A stretch of 64,000 nucleotides of DNA from Solimonas sp040754295 (GTDB taxonomy: Bacteria > Pseudomonadota > Gammaproteobacteria > Nevskiales > Nevskiaceae). The translations under genes were made by a program, and so were the position numbers. Under the pieces are notes generated by a model that saw only the letters and a program-made list of their open reading frames with translations, ran no database searches and was not told where the DNA came from. Below, one piece after another: positions 29,070 to 42,185 of the stretch. The stretch spans positions 62,001-126,000 of the forward strand of contig JBFMCQ010000001.1 in NCBI GenBank assembly GCA_040754295.1, in the 5' to 3' direction. The stretch's first letter is position 1, and every line of letters begins with the position of its first letter.

Positions 29070-31010
29070 ATGGCAGCGGCGAACGACGCACCTGTCGCCG
29101 CGGGCTCCGGCCCGCTGACCGACCACGACGTCTACCTGTTCCGGCAGGGGCGGCATTACCGGCTGTACGACAAACTCGGTGCGCACCCGGCGACCGTCGC
29201 TGGCAAAGCCGGCGCGCATTTCGCCGTGTGGGCGCCCAACGCGCGCAGCGTCGCCGTGATCGGCGACTTCAACGACTGGCGCGAGAACGCGCACCCGCTG
29301 CACGCACGCAGCGACGGCTCCGGCATCTGGCAGGGGTTTGTCCCCGGCGCGACGCCGGGCAACCGCTACAAGTACCGCATCGTCTCCGGCCGTCGCGACT
29401 ACCGCGTCGACAAGGCCGACCCGTTCGCGCGCCAGTCCGAGGTGCCGCCGCGCACGGCGTCGATCATCGCCGAGCCGCCTGCGCAGGCCTGGGGCGACGC
29501 CGCCTGGATGCGCGACCGCCACTCGAAGAACGCGCTCGACGCACCCCTGTCGATCTACGAAGTGCATCTCGGCTCCTGGCGGCGCGTGCCGCAGGACGGC
29601 AACCGCTCGCTGACGTATCGCGAGCTGGCTGCGACGCTGCCCGATTACCTGCGCCAGATGGGCTACACGCACGTCGAGCTGATGCCGGTCACCGAGCATC
29701 CGTTCTACGGCTCCTGGGGCTACCAGACCACCGGTTACTTCGCGCCGACCGCGCGTTACGGCAGTCCGGACGACTTCCAGTCTCTCGTCGACCGCCTGCA
29801 CCAGTGCGGCATCGGCGTGATTCTCGACTGGGTGCCGTCGCACTTCCCGACCGATGAGCACGGGCTGGCGTTCTTCGACGGTACACATCTGTTCGAGCAC
29901 GCCGATCCGAAGCAGGGCTTCCACCCGGAGTGGAGCTCGAGCATCTTCAACTACGGCCGCGAGGAAGTGCGCTCGTTCCTGATCTCGAGTGCGCTGTACT
30001 GGCTGGACCGCTTCCACGTCGACGGTCTGCGCGTCGACGCGGTGGCATCGATGCTGTACCTGGATTATGCGCGCGCGCCCGGCGAGTGGGTGCCCAACGT
30101 GCACGGCGGGCGCGAGAACCTCGAAGCGATCCAGTTTCTGCGCGATCTCAACGAAGCGGTCTACACGCACTATCCCGACGTGCAGACGATCGCCGAGGAG
30201 TCGACCGCCTGGCCGATGGTGTCGCGGCCGCCGTATCTCGGCGGGCTGGGCTTCGGCATGAAGTGGAACATGGGCTGGATGCACGACACGCTCGGCTACT
30301 TCCACCAGGACCCGGTGTATCGCAAGTTCCATCACGACCGGATGAGCTTCGGCATCTGGTACGCGTTCAACGAGAACTTCGTGCTGCCGTTCTCGCACGA
30401 CGAAGTCGTCTACGGCAAGGGCTCGCTGCTGCGGCGCATGCCCGGCGACGAATGGCAGCGTTTCGCCAATCTGCGGCTGCTGCTCGGCTTCCAGCATCTG
30501 CATCCCGGCAAGAAGCTGCTGTTCATGGGCGGGGAGTTCGGTCAGTGGAACGAGTGGAACCATGACGCCAGCCTCGACTGGCAGCTGCTCGATCAGCCCC
30601 TGCACCGCGGCGTGCAGCGGCTCGCCCAGGATCTCAACCGCCTGCACTGCAGCGAGCCGGCCCTGCACCGGCGCGATTTCAGCAGCGACGGCTTCGAGTG
30701 GATCGACGTGCACGACTCCGAGCGCAGCGTGCTGTCGTTCCTGCGCAAGGCCGACGAGCCGAAGGACACGATCGTCGCCGTCTGCAACTTCACGCCGGTG
30801 CCGCGCCACAACTACCGCATCGGCGTGCCGGCCGGCGGTTACTGGCGCGAGATCCTCAACAGCGACGCGCCGCTCTACGGCGGCAGCGGCCAGGGCAATC
30901 TGGGCGGTGTCGACGCGGCGCCGGTGAGCATGCACGGCCGCTATCACTCGCTGACCTTGACGCTGCCGCCGCTGGCCATCGTCTGCTTCAAGCCGGAGGG
31001 GATGCGATGA
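29070..31010 (+). CDS. glgB: 1,4-alpha-glucan branching enzyme GlgB
   Basis: This 646-residue GH13 enzyme introduces alpha-1,6 branches. It has a CBM48 domain (GAHFAVWAPNARSVAVIGDF) and a barrel with ELMPVTEHPFYGSWGYQ, GLRVDAVASMLYLDYA (nucleophile), TIAEESTAWPMVSRP (acid) and VLPFSHDEVVYGKGS. It lacks the extra N1 domain of the longer 730-residue form. The start has an excellent ribosome-binding site, AGGAGG at 29057-29062, seven bases from ATG 29070. It overlaps glgE by four bases, matching the known GlgE-GlgB partnership in alpha-glucan synthesis. Confidence 0.96.
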   Translation: MAAANDAPVAAGSGPLTDHDVYLFRQGRHYRLYDKLGAHPATVAGKAGAHFAVWAPNARSVAVIGDFNDWRENAHPLHARSDGSGIWQGFVPGATPGNRYKYRIVSGRRDYRVDKADPFARQSEVPPRTASIIAEPPAQAWGDAAWMRDRHSKNALDAPLSIYEVHLGSWRRVPQDGNRSLTYRELAATLPDYLRQMGYTHVELMPVTEHPFYGSWGYQTTGYFAPTARYGSPDDFQSLVDRLHQCGIGVILDWVPSHFPTDEHGLAFFDGTHLFEHADPKQGFHPEWSSSIFNYGREEVRSFLISSALYWLDRFHVDGLRVDAVASMLYLDYARAPGEWVPNVHGGRENLEAIQFLRDLNEAVYTHYPDVQTIAEESTAWPMVSRPPYLGGLGFGMKWNMGWMHDTLGYFHQDPVYRKFHHDRMSFGIWYAFNENFVLPFSHDEVVYGKGSLLRRMPGDEWQRFANLRLLLGFQHLHPGKKLLFMGGEFGQWNEWNHDASLDWQLLDQPLHRGVQRLAQDLNRLHCSEPALHRRDFSSDGFEWIDVHDSERSVLSFLRKADEPKDTIVAVCNFTPVPRHNYRIGVPAGGYWREILNSDAPLYGGSGQGNLGGVDAAPVSMHGRYHSLTLTLPPLAIVCFKPEGMR

Positions 31011-33079
31011 GTCGCGCGCCCGTCGCAGGTCGGGCTTCGGCCGGACCCGCGCCGGGCAGCGCCGGGCTGAAGCCCGACCTACAGGAACGACCGGTCGCGG
31101 CGCTGCCCGACGGCAGCCGTGTCCGCGTCGTCATCGAAGGCCTGACGCCGGAGATCGACGCCGGCCGGTTTCCGATCAAGCGCGTGAGCGGAGAGTCGGT
31201 CATCGTCGAAGTCGATGCGTTCGCCGACGGCCACGACCGTATCGCCTGCGTGCTGCGCCATCGCCACGAGGCCGAGCGCGACTGGCACGAGACGCGCATG
31301 CAGCCGCTGGTCAACGATCGCTGGCGTGGCGCGTTCACGGTGCAGCGCCCGGGGCGCCATCTCTACACCGTCCAGGCCTGGGTCGATGCTTTCGCGTCGT
31401 GGCGCCACGATCTGCGGCGGCGTCCGGGCGACGATCCCGATCTGCCACCCGCGCTGGCCGCCGGCGCACAGATGGTCGAAGCCGCTGCTGCGCGCGCCGG
31501 CGGTGCCGATGCGCGCGCGCTCGCCGATGCGGCCGCACGCATCGCCCGGGGCGCCATCGAAGCACGCCGCGAAGCCGCACTCGACGATGCACTGGCGCAG
31601 CTGATGGCACGCTACGACGCGCGCCGCTTCGCCGCCGACTACGCGCGCGAGCTGGCCGTTGTCGTCGACCGCGAGCGCGCGCGCTGCGGCGCCTGGTACG
31701 AGTTCTTCCCGCGCTCCTGCAGCGAGACCGGCCACGGCCGGCTCGCCGACTGCATGCCGCGCCTGGACTACGCCGCGGCGATGGGCTTCGACGTGATCTA
31801 CCTGCCGCCGATCCATCCGATCGGCCGCAGCTTCCGCAAGGGCCGCAACAACACCACCACGCCGGAGCCCGGCGACGTCGGCAGTCCCTGGGCCATCGGC
31901 GCGAAGGAAGGCGGACACAAGAGCGTGCACCCGGAGCTGGGCACGCTGGACGACTTCCGCCGCTTCGTCGAAGCCGCGCAGGCGCGCGGGCTCGAAGTCG
32001 CCCTCGACCTCGCGTTCCAGTGTGCACCGGATCATCCCTACGTCGGCGAGCATCCGGAGTGGTTCCGGCACCGGCCCGACGGCTCGATCCAGTACGCCGA
32101 GAATCCGCCGAAGAAATATCAGGACATCTATCCGTTCGATTTCGAGACCGACGACTGGCCGGCGCTGTGGCGCGAGCTCAAGAGCATCGTCGATTTCTGG
32201 GTCGCCGAGAACGTGCGCATCTTTCGCGTCGACAATCCGCACACCAAGCCGTTTCCGTTCTGGGAGTGGCTGATCGGCGAGGTCAAGCGCGTGCACCCGG
32301 ACGTGCTGTTCCTGTCCGAGGCGTTCACGCGGCCCAAGGTCATGCACCGCCTCGCCAAGCTCGGCTTCACGCAGTCGTACACCTATTTCACCTGGCGCAA
32401 CACCAAGCACGAGCTGACCGCGTATTTCACCGAGCTGACCACGCCGCCCGGCAGCGAATACTTCAGACCCAACGTCTGGCCGAACACGCCGGACATCCTC
32501 AACGAATTTCTGCAGTTCGGCGGCCGCCCGGGATTCATGATCCGCTTCGTGCTCGCGGCGACGCTGGCGGCGACCTACGGCATCTACGGACCCGCCTTCG
32601 AGCTGCTGGAGGCGGAGCCGCGCGAGCCCGGCAGCGAGGAGTACCGCAATTCGGAGAAGTACGAGATTCGCCGCTGGAACCTGCAGCGGCCCGACAGCCT
32701 GCGCGACTTCATCACGCACGTAAACCGCATCCGCCGCGAGCATCCGGCGCTGCACTCGAACGCATCGCTGCAGTTCCACGCGATCGACAACGAGCAGCTG
32801 ATCTGCTACAGCAAGGCGACCGACGACGGCACCGACATCGTGCTCGTGATCGTCAACCTCGACCCGCACCACCGGCAGTCCGGCTGGCTGGAGCTGCCGC
32901 TGGAGCGCTTCTGCATCGAGTCGGACCGGCCGTACCAGATGCACGACCTGCTCGGCGGCGCGCGCTACCTCTGGCACGGCGCGCGCAACTACGTGGAGCT
33001 GGATCCGCAGGCACCGGCACACCTCTTCATCCTGCGCCGGCACCTGCGGCGCGAGCAGGACTTCGACTACTACATGTAA
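31007..33079 (+). CDS. glgE: maltosyltransferase GlgE
   Basis: This 690-residue GH13_3 enzyme transfers maltosyl units from maltose-1-phosphate to the non-reducing end of alpha-1,4-glucan. Family signatures are VVIEGLTPEIDAGRFPIKR at the N-terminus, YEFFPRSCSETGHGRL, the nucleophile region IFRVDNPHTKPFPFWEW and the acid Glu in VLFLSEAFTRPKVMHR. The ATG overlaps glgB (ATGA). About 20 residues near the N-terminus (residues 7-26, rich in Gly, Ala and Pro) are encoded by a palindromic repeat, so this segment is probably not part of the fold. Confidence 0.95.
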   Translation: MSRAPVAGRASAGPAPGSAGLKPDLQERPVAALPDGSRVRVVIEGLTPEIDAGRFPIKRVSGESVIVEVDAFADGHDRIACVLRHRHEAERDWHETRMQPLVNDRWRGAFTVQRPGRHLYTVQAWVDAFASWRHDLRRRPGDDPDLPPALAAGAQMVEAAAARAGGADARALADAAARIARGAIEARREAALDDALAQLMARYDARRFAADYARELAVVVDRERARCGAWYEFFPRSCSETGHGRLADCMPRLDYAAAMGFDVIYLPPIHPIGRSFRKGRNNTTTPEPGDVGSPWAIGAKEGGHKSVHPELGTLDDFRRFVEAAQARGLEVALDLAFQCAPDHPYVGEHPEWFRHRPDGSIQYAENPPKKYQDIYPFDFETDDWPALWRELKSIVDFWVAENVRIFRVDNPHTKPFPFWEWLIGEVKRVHPDVLFLSEAFTRPKVMHRLAKLGFTQSYTYFTWRNTKHELTAYFTELTTPPGSEYFRPNVWPNTPDILNEFLQFGGRPGFMIRFVLAATLAATYGIYGPAFELLEAEPREPGSEEYRNSEKYEIRRWNLQRPDSLRDFITHVNRIRREHPALHSNASLQFHAIDNEQLICYSKATDDGTDIVLVIVNLDPHHRQSGWLELPLERFCIESDRPYQMHDLLGGARYLWHGARNYVELDPQAPAHLFILRRHLRREQDFDYYM
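31027..31080. repeat. REP-like palindrome inside the 5' end of glgE
   Basis: AGGTCGGGCTTC (31027-31038) and GAAGCCCGACCT (31069-31080) are exact inverted copies enclosing 30 GC-rich bases. The arms resemble a repeat I recall as usually intergenic in proteobacteria, yet here it is read in frame near the GlgE N-terminus. Confidence 0.8.
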
Positions 33080-33114
33080 AGCACGGGCCGCGCACGCGGC
33101 GACGGAAGGCGAGC

Positions 33115-36456
<3,342 letters not shown>

Positions 36457-36722
36457 CGCTAGCGGCGAGTCGCCTGAGAGCGCCGAGCTCCAGCCCGGGA
36501 TCGGCAAACGGCATGCGGGCGGAGCCCGGCGCGCCCGGGAGCATGCGCCGAGGCACCGCCAAAGATTCGCCAACTTCGCCAATTCACCGCGAAGCTCGCC
36601 GGGCGGTGCCGCCAAAGCCGCGCGCAAGTCCTTGATCTTCATCGAGGCACCTGCTGGCATTGGTCCTGCTAACTCACGCGCTGCGGCATCGCTGCGCCGC
36701 ATCACACACCAGGGAGAAAGAC

Positions 36723-37100
36723 ATGAAACACCCCATCGCCGCCGCTCTACTGTTGCCGCTCACGCTGACCCTCGGCGCCTGCGTCATCCACGTCGGTCCC
36801 GACGACGAGGACGACCATTACGTCCACAAGGGCAACGTGCACAGACAGGAGATGCGCAATCGCGACGCCATCAGCCGGCTCGAGCTCGGCAGCGCCTTCG
36901 ATCAGGTGCGCAGCCAGCTCGGCGAGCCCGACTTCACCGAAGCCTCGATCGTCGGCGGCCACGAGATCCGCATCCTGCGCTACCGCACACACCGCACGAG
37001 CGCCGACGGCGATACGACCCGCGACGAAACCACGCCGCTGGTGTTCAAGGACGGCAAGCTGGTCGGCATCGGCGAGCGCGCGGTGGTGGCGGAGACGGCG
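36723..37100 (+). CDS. DUF3192-like lipoprotein, 3' end lost in gap
   Basis: The 126 visible codons encode a lipoprotein signal (LPLTLTLGACVIHVG; Cys near residue 20), an acidic His-rich segment, and a small domain with RNRDAISRLELGSAFDQVRS and QLGEPDFTEA, as in DUF3192 and SmpA/BamE-like folds. The ATG follows GGGAGAAAG. The 100-N gap removes the end, probably only a few residues because PLVFKDGKLVGIGE is near the usual C-terminus. A role at the outer membrane is likely but not shown. Confidence 0.72.
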
Positions 37101-37200
37101 NNNNNNNNNNNNNNNNNNNNNNNNNNNNNNNNNNNNNNNNNNNNNNNNNNNNNNNNNNNNNNNNNNNNNNNNNNNNNNNNNNNNNNNNNNNNNNNNNNNN
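37101..37200. other. assembly gap (100 N)
   Basis: One hundred undetermined bases, likely a default gap length. It truncates two convergent genes. Confidence 0.99.
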
Positions 37201-37818
37201 GGCGAGCTCGACGTGCGGGTTGTCCAGCGGCAGCTGGTCGCGGTAGTAGCGCGTGCGCGCGTAGTGCTCGGCGAGGACGTCGACCGGGCGCTCGTTGCCG
37301 TGGTCGTCGAGAAAGCCGCGCTTGCGCAGCTCCTGCTGGATCGCCCAGGCGATCGCGGCGACTTCCGAATCGTGCACCAGGCCCTTGCCGGACTTGGTCT
37401 TGCCGTACCAGACCGGGCCGCGATCCCAGGACACCTTGCGCAGATCGGCGAGCGCCTTGATCAGAAAACCGCCGCGGGCGGCGAGCGAAAGCGTGCGCAT
37501 CGTCGCCGACACCCACTGGTGCTCGGCCGAGGTCTGACCGGCGGGCACGAAGAATTCCAGCGGCCGCTCGATGCATACCGGCTTGCCGTTCATGCGGCCG
37601 CAGACCACGCCAAAACCGATGACGAAGTAAATCGTCTTGCGCCCGCCCGACGAGGTCAGCGTGATCTTCGTCGTCGTCGATTCCCAGCTGCCTTCCTCGC
37701 GGCGATCGATGCGCAGCGTCAGCGGGTTGACGTCCTGCGGCGCCGCCGGCGCTTCACGCAACACCGACCAGCCGACGATGCGTTTGTCGATCTGCGTGAC
37801 CTTGTCCTTCTTCGCCAT
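37201..37818 (-). CDS. nrdJb: NrdJb-like companion of class II ribonucleotide reductase, 3' end lost in gap
   Basis: The visible 206 codons begin MAKKDKVTQIDKRIVGWSVL and include ITLTSSGGRKTIYFVIGFGV and WVSATMRTLSLAARGGFLIK. I match this to the separate protein encoded beside nrdJa in Pseudomonas, which supplies the C-terminal part of the split enzyme. It starts 11 bases after the nrdJa stop and reads the same way, so the two are co-transcribed. The 3' end lies in the 100-N gap. I assign the family from context plus resemblance, so certainty is moderate. Confidence 0.65.
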
Positions 37819-37829
37819 GGAGCCCTCGG

Positions 37830-40800
37830 CTACAACCTGCCGTAAAACCCTTCCTTCAGCGCATCGTACAGATTCGCGGCGGTATACGTCCCGCCTTCGT
37901 ACTCGACCTGCGCGTTGCCCGGCAGCTGCACGCTGCTGCCGTCCGCGAGCTTGAACTCGTAGATCGTGCGCGCGAGGTCGTGCTCCGAAACGAGCACGCC
38001 CTGATGCACTTCCGGATTGAAGCGGAACGTCGTGCAGCCCTTCAGGCCCTGGTCGATCGCGTAGTGGTACAGGTCCTTGAACGCTTCGTAGTCGATGTCG
38101 GACGGCACATTGATCGTCTTGGAGATCGAGCTGTCGATCCAGCGCTGCGCCGCAGCCTGCACGTCGATGTGCTCGCTCGGATCGGTGCCCGCCGACGTGC
38201 CGGCGAACGCCTCCGGCAGCCGCTCCGGATCGACGTCGGCATCGATCCAGTGGCGGTACGCGAGCAGCTCGTAGGATTCCATGCGCACCGCGCGCTTGGC
38301 CTTCTCGCCGGGTACGATCATGTTGCGGATGTACGAGTGCGCGAAGCTGGGCTCGATGCCGTTGCTGGCGTTGTTGCCGACCGACGCGGCCATCGTGCCG
38401 GTCGGCGCGATCGAAGTCGCGTGCGTGTAGCGTGCGCCGGTCTCCGCGAGCGCCTGCACCAGCTCGGGCTCGACTTCGGCGATGCGCTGCAGGTAGCGCG
38501 AATAGCGCGCGTGCAGCACGCGACCGGGCACGCGATCACCGGCGGCATGGCCGTCGCGCGCCAGCTCGGGCCGCTGCACCAGCAGCTCCGGCGTAATCTC
38601 GTGGAGCTCGGTCAGCACCGCCGCCGGCCCCTTCTCGCGCGCCAGCTCCAGCGCCGCGCGCCAGTTCTCCACCGCCAGCAGGCGCGTGACTTTCTCGGTG
38701 AACGCGACCGACTCCTTCGAGCCGTAGCGCAGGCCGAGCATCGTCAGCGCCGAGCCCAGGCCCATGTAGCCCATGCCGTGCCGCCGCTTGCGCAGGATCT
38801 CGGCACGCTGTTCCGCCAGCGGCAGCCCGTTGATCTCGACGACGTTGTCGAGCATGCGTGCGAACACGCGCACGACGTCGGCGTAGGTATCGAAGTCGAA
38901 ATGCGCGTCTTTGGTGAACGGCTTCTTCACCAGTGCGGCGAGATTGACCGAGCCGAGCAGGCAGGCGCCGAACGGCGGCAAGGGCTGCTCGCCGCAGTTG
39001 TGCGCATAAAAGCCGTCGGCATCGAAGGCGTTGATGCCGGGCATCTGGACATCGAACACTTCCTCTTCACCTTCCGGCTCGATGGACAGGACTTCGGCGG
39101 TGAAGTCTTCGGCACTGAGCGCACGGCGGCCGGACGCGAGCAAGGCGCGCAGGCGCGCGGCCTTGTCGCCGTCGGCAAAACCGATCGCGGCTGCGAACTG
39201 CGCGAGATTGCTGCCGGCGATCACGAGTTCGTGCTGCGCTTGCGCCGCAGCGTCGCGCACACCGTCACGACCGTCAGGCAGCGCACGGCGATTCTCGTAG
39301 ACCGTGCTCGCGATACCCAGCCGCAGCAGCATGCGCTGCACGCTCAGCAGCAGATCCTTGTCCGCCTGCGACAGGCGGACGGACGCGACCTGCTGTTGGC
39401 TGCTCTGCACGGATCCATCGCTATCGAACAATCCGCGCAACAGACCGCGATGGAACGCGCTCGAGGTGCGCTGCATGTCCGCAGTCAGCGTCTTGCAACC
39501 CGGTCGCATCCCGTAGCCGTGCGCGAGCGCCGTGAGGCTCGCGGTCGACAGGCGGAACTCGCTGCGCTCGCCTACGGCGGTCCAGCCTCTGAAGTCGGAC
39601 CGCTGCGGCATCTGGCGCAGGTAGCGCAGCACCTCTGCCATCACGCCGTCGACGCCGCAGTTCTCCGGTGCACCGGCTGCGCGCGCCGGGCGCCACACGC
39701 AGAGCACCGCCTCGTCGGCCTTCATGCTGCCGTCGCCGATCAACAGGCCCAGCAGATAGCCTTCGCCAAAGCTGCCGCGCCCGCTCCACTCGACGCCGGG
39801 GCGATGATCGTTGAGCACCAGCCGATCACCCGGCTGCAGCTCGCCGGCCGCACACCATTCGTGTTCGCGCGTCCAGCGCGTCTGCCGCTTGACGCGCAAC
39901 AGGCGATGATCGCCGGTGAGACGCAGCGAATATCCGGCGCACGTCCTGATCCGAAAGACCGCCTTGTGCCCGGTGGCAAAGAAGCCTTCGGGTCCGCTCG
40001 CATGGTCGGCGCCGTTGACACGCAGCGCGAGCCCGCGGCCGCACAGCTCGCGCACCTGCCGCGGCCCGTGGTCGGTGTGCACCCAGGTGTCCCCGGTCAC
40101 GCATGGATTCGTCGCGCGGATCTGCTCGCAGAACCACAAAGGATTCATGCGATTCATCTCGTCGACCAGGATGAAGCCCGGATCCGAGTACGCGTACGTG
40201 GAGCGCATGATCAGCTCCCACAGCTCGCGCGCGGGCACGGTGCGGTAGACGCGGCAGGCGGTTTCACCGCGCTCGTTGACCGTATAGGCCGCATCGCGCA
40301 GCGGCCAGCGGCGCCAGACGAGCTCGCTGCCGTCGCTCATTTCCTGCGGAAACGCGGGGAAGGCCAGCGGCCACCGGGCATCGTCGCGCACGGCGGCGAC
40401 GAACTCGCTCGTGACCAGGCACGACAGGTTGAACGCGCGCAGGCGGCCGGCCTCGCGCTTGGCGACGATGAAGTCCTCGATGTCCGGATGGCCGATGTCG
40501 AGGCAGCCCATTTGCGCGCCGCGACGGCCGCCGGCGCTGGACACCGTGCGGCACACCGCGTCGAACACGTCCATGAACGGCAGCGGCCCGCTGGTCGTCG
40601 CGCCGGCGCCCGAGACGAACGCGCCGCGCGGCCGCAGGGTGGTGAAGTCATAGCCGATGCCGCAGCCGGCTTTCAGCGTCAGCGCCGCTTCAGACACCGC
40701 CTGCATGATGCCGGCCATCGAGTCGTCGATCGTGCGCGACACCGTGCAGTTGATCGTCGAAACATCGGGCTTGAGCGCTTGGGCACCGGCGTTGGCCATG

Positions 40801-41015
40801 ATGCGGCCGGCGGGAAACGCGAAGTGCAGCGTGCGGTAGAACAGCTCCTCCCAGTGCTCCGGCTGCGCCTCCTGGCGCGCCAGCGCGCGCGCCAGCCGCC
40901 GCCGCATGCCGTCGAGATCCTCGCCGGGCAGGAAGTACTTGCTGCGCGCGATCAGGTCCGACGCTTGCTGCAGCGGTAGCGGCGGCAATTCGTCGAGCGG
41001 CTTGCGGGCTTTCAT
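37830..41015 (-). CDS. nrdJ: adenosylcobalamin-dependent (class II) ribonucleotide reductase NrdJa, intein-containing precursor
   Basis: The precursor has 1061 residues; removing the 369-residue intein leaves a mature enzyme of 692 residues. It reduces ribonucleotides with B12 and needs no oxygen. Extein signatures include FPAGRIMANAGAQALKPDVS, TLKAGCGIGYDFTTLRPRG, SAGGRRGAQMGCLDIGHPDI, and after splicing ATNPCGEQPLPPFGACLLGS. The NPCGE motif holds the thiyl-radical Cys (Thermotoga maritima Cys322). The C-terminal part has ASIAPTGTMAASVGNN-like phosphate-binding residues. ATG 41015 is behind GAGG. It overlaps nothing and is divergent from the 41087 lipoprotein gene. Splicing is required for activity because the intein interrupts the active site. 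Confidence 0.95.
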   Translation of the reverse strand: MKARKPLDELPPLPLQQASDLIARSKYFLPGEDLDGMRRRLARALARQEAQPEHWEELFYRTLHFAFPAGRIMANAGAQALKPDVSTINCTVSRTIDDSMAGIMQAVSEAALTLKAGCGIGYDFTTLRPRGAFVSGAGATTSGPLPFMDVFDAVCRTVSSAGGRRGAQMGCLDIGHPDIEDFIVAKREAGRLRAFNLSCLVTSEFVAAVRDDARWPLAFPAFPQEMSDGSELVWRRWPLRDAAYTVNERGETACRVYRTVPARELWELIMRSTYAYSDPGFILVDEMNRMNPLWFCEQIRATNPCVTGDTWVHTDHGPRQVRELCGRGLALRVNGADHASGPEGFFATGHKAVFRIRTCAGYSLRLTGDHRLLRVKRQTRWTREHEWCAAGELQPGDRLVLNDHRPGVEWSGRGSFGEGYLLGLLIGDGSMKADEAVLCVWRPARAAGAPENCGVDGVMAEVLRYLRQMPQRSDFRGWTAVGERSEFRLSTASLTALAHGYGMRPGCKTLTADMQRTSSAFHRGLLRGLFDSDGSVQSSQQQVASVRLSQADKDLLLSVQRMLLRLGIASTVYENRRALPDGRDGVRDAAAQAQHELVIAGSNLAQFAAAIGFADGDKAARLRALLASGRRALSAEDFTAEVLSIEPEGEEEVFDVQMPGINAFDADGFYAHNCGEQPLPPFGACLLGSVNLAALVKKPFTKDAHFDFDTYADVVRVFARMLDNVVEINGLPLAEQRAEILRKRRHGMGYMGLGSALTMLGLRYGSKESVAFTEKVTRLLAVENWRAALELAREKGPAAVLTELHEITPELLVQRPELARDGHAAGDRVPGRVLHARYSRYLQRIAEVEPELVQALAETGARYTHATSIAPTGTMAASVGNNASNGIEPSFAHSYIRNMIVPGEKAKRAVRMESYELLAYRHWIDADVDPERLPEAFAGTSAGTDPSEHIDVQAAAQRWIDSSISKTINVPSDIDYEAFKDLYHYAIDQGLKGCTTFRFNPEVHQGVLVSEHDLARTIYEFKLADGSSVQLPGNAQVEYEGGTYTAANLYDALKEGFYGRL
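38997..40103 (-). mobile_element. LAGLIDADG intein within NrdJa
   Basis: This 369-residue intein starts at Cys1 (CVTGDTWVHT) after ATNP and ends DGFYAHN before the +1 Cys of CGEQPL. Block A is CVTGDTWVHT; block B has LTGDHRLL at residues 62-69; block F is VFDVQMPGINAF with Asp351 kept; block G ends His368-Asn369. Two homing-endonuclease motifs are intact: LLGLLIGDG (117-125) and LRGLFDSDG (222-230), each with its catalytic Asp. Block F has Asn where many inteins have His. All splicing residues are present, so both splicing and DNA cleavage look functional. Confidence 0.95.
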
Positions 41016-41086
41016 GACGCCTCGGTTCGGTGTTTCATAGGGGCCGGAAGCGATTGCGTCGCCCAATGTTACCCCGGTAGCGGCCG

Positions 41087-42016
41087 ATGAAGTTGATCTG
41101 GAACATTGACAGGCGCAGCCTTGCAAGGCGCGCCGCTGCGGTCTGCGGTCTCGCGCTCCTGGCCGGCTGCAGCCTGACGCGCTTCGGCTACGAGCGGCTC
41201 GACTGGGTCGCGCGCTGGCAGGCCGGCCGCTACGTCTCCTTGACGCAGCAGCAGGAGACCGTGTTCGACGACCGCTTCGCGGAGTTCTGGGACTGGCACC
41301 GCCGCGAGGAGCTGCCGCTGTGGATCGACGAGCTGCGCACGCTGGCCGCGCAGGCCGACGACACCCGCCGGGTCACACGGCAAAAGCTCGCACAGATGTC
41401 GGAGCGTTACGGCCGGAGCATGCAGCGCATGGCGCAACGCCTCGCGCCGGTGGCTTGCGAGGTCGGCCCGCAGCTCAGCGACGAACAGACCGAGGAGCTG
41501 CTGGACGCCGTCGACGAGCGCATCGACGAGTTCCGCCGCGAGCGCGTCGAGGCGGCGCCCGAGGACCGACGCAAAGCTGCCATCGACGCCATCGAGAAGC
41601 CCCTGCGGCGCTGGCTGGGCCGCATCACGGACGAACAACAGGCGATCATTCGCGACTGGCAGGACCGTCGCCCGGCCGTCTCGCCGGCCTGGCTCGCGTA
41701 TCGCAAAGCCTGGCGCAGCGAGCTCGCCGCGACGCTGAAGACACGCTCCGCGCCGGACTTCTGCGCGCGCGCCACGCGGCTGATCACCGACGGCTCGGTG
41801 CTGTGGACCGAGGACCAGCGCGCAATCTTCACCGCCGACCGCGAGCACTGGCTCGACCTGTTCGACGCCCTGCTGCCGACGCTCGGCGAGGACCAGCAAC
41901 GGCACGTGCGCCGGCGACTGCTGGGGCTGGCACAGGACTTCGAAGCGGTGCTGCCCGGGCACGCGACCGCCGGCCGGGCGCAGCCGGCCGAGCCGGCGGC
42001 AGCGCAGCGGTCCTGA
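41087..42016 (+). CDS. lipoprotein of unknown function (DUF6279-like)
   Basis: The product has 309 residues with a lipoprotein signal (GLALLAGCSLTRFGYERLDW; Cys near residue 28) and a mature part made almost wholly of charged alpha helices rich in Arg, Glu, Asp and Trp (RYVSLTQQQETVFDDRFAEF; WDWHRREELPLWIDELR). This matches my memory of the DUF6279 family of gammaproteobacterial lipoproteins, whose function is unknown. It is a single gene divergent from nrdJa, with 71 bases between the starts. Confidence 0.75.
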   Translation: MKLIWNIDRRSLARRAAAVCGLALLAGCSLTRFGYERLDWVARWQAGRYVSLTQQQETVFDDRFAEFWDWHRREELPLWIDELRTLAAQADDTRRVTRQKLAQMSERYGRSMQRMAQRLAPVACEVGPQLSDEQTEELLDAVDERIDEFRRERVEAAPEDRRKAAIDAIEKPLRRWLGRITDEQQAIIRDWQDRRPAVSPAWLAYRKAWRSELAATLKTRSAPDFCARATRLITDGSVLWTEDQRAIFTADREHWLDLFDALLPTLGEDQQRHVRRRLLGLAQDFEAVLPGHATAGRAQPAEPAAAQRS

Positions 42017-42185
42017 ATAGCGGTCGGCGACAAGAGCCGCTTTTTTCAGGGAAGGCGGGGCTCCCGGAGCGACGGGCCGTTTGGCTGTTATTCCGCGGCC
42101 CTTCCGCTAGACTTGCTGCCCTCGCGCGCGCCCGGTCAGGGGGCACGCGCCGGTCACCAGAAAGAGTCCGTTCAGGGAGCCGTAC

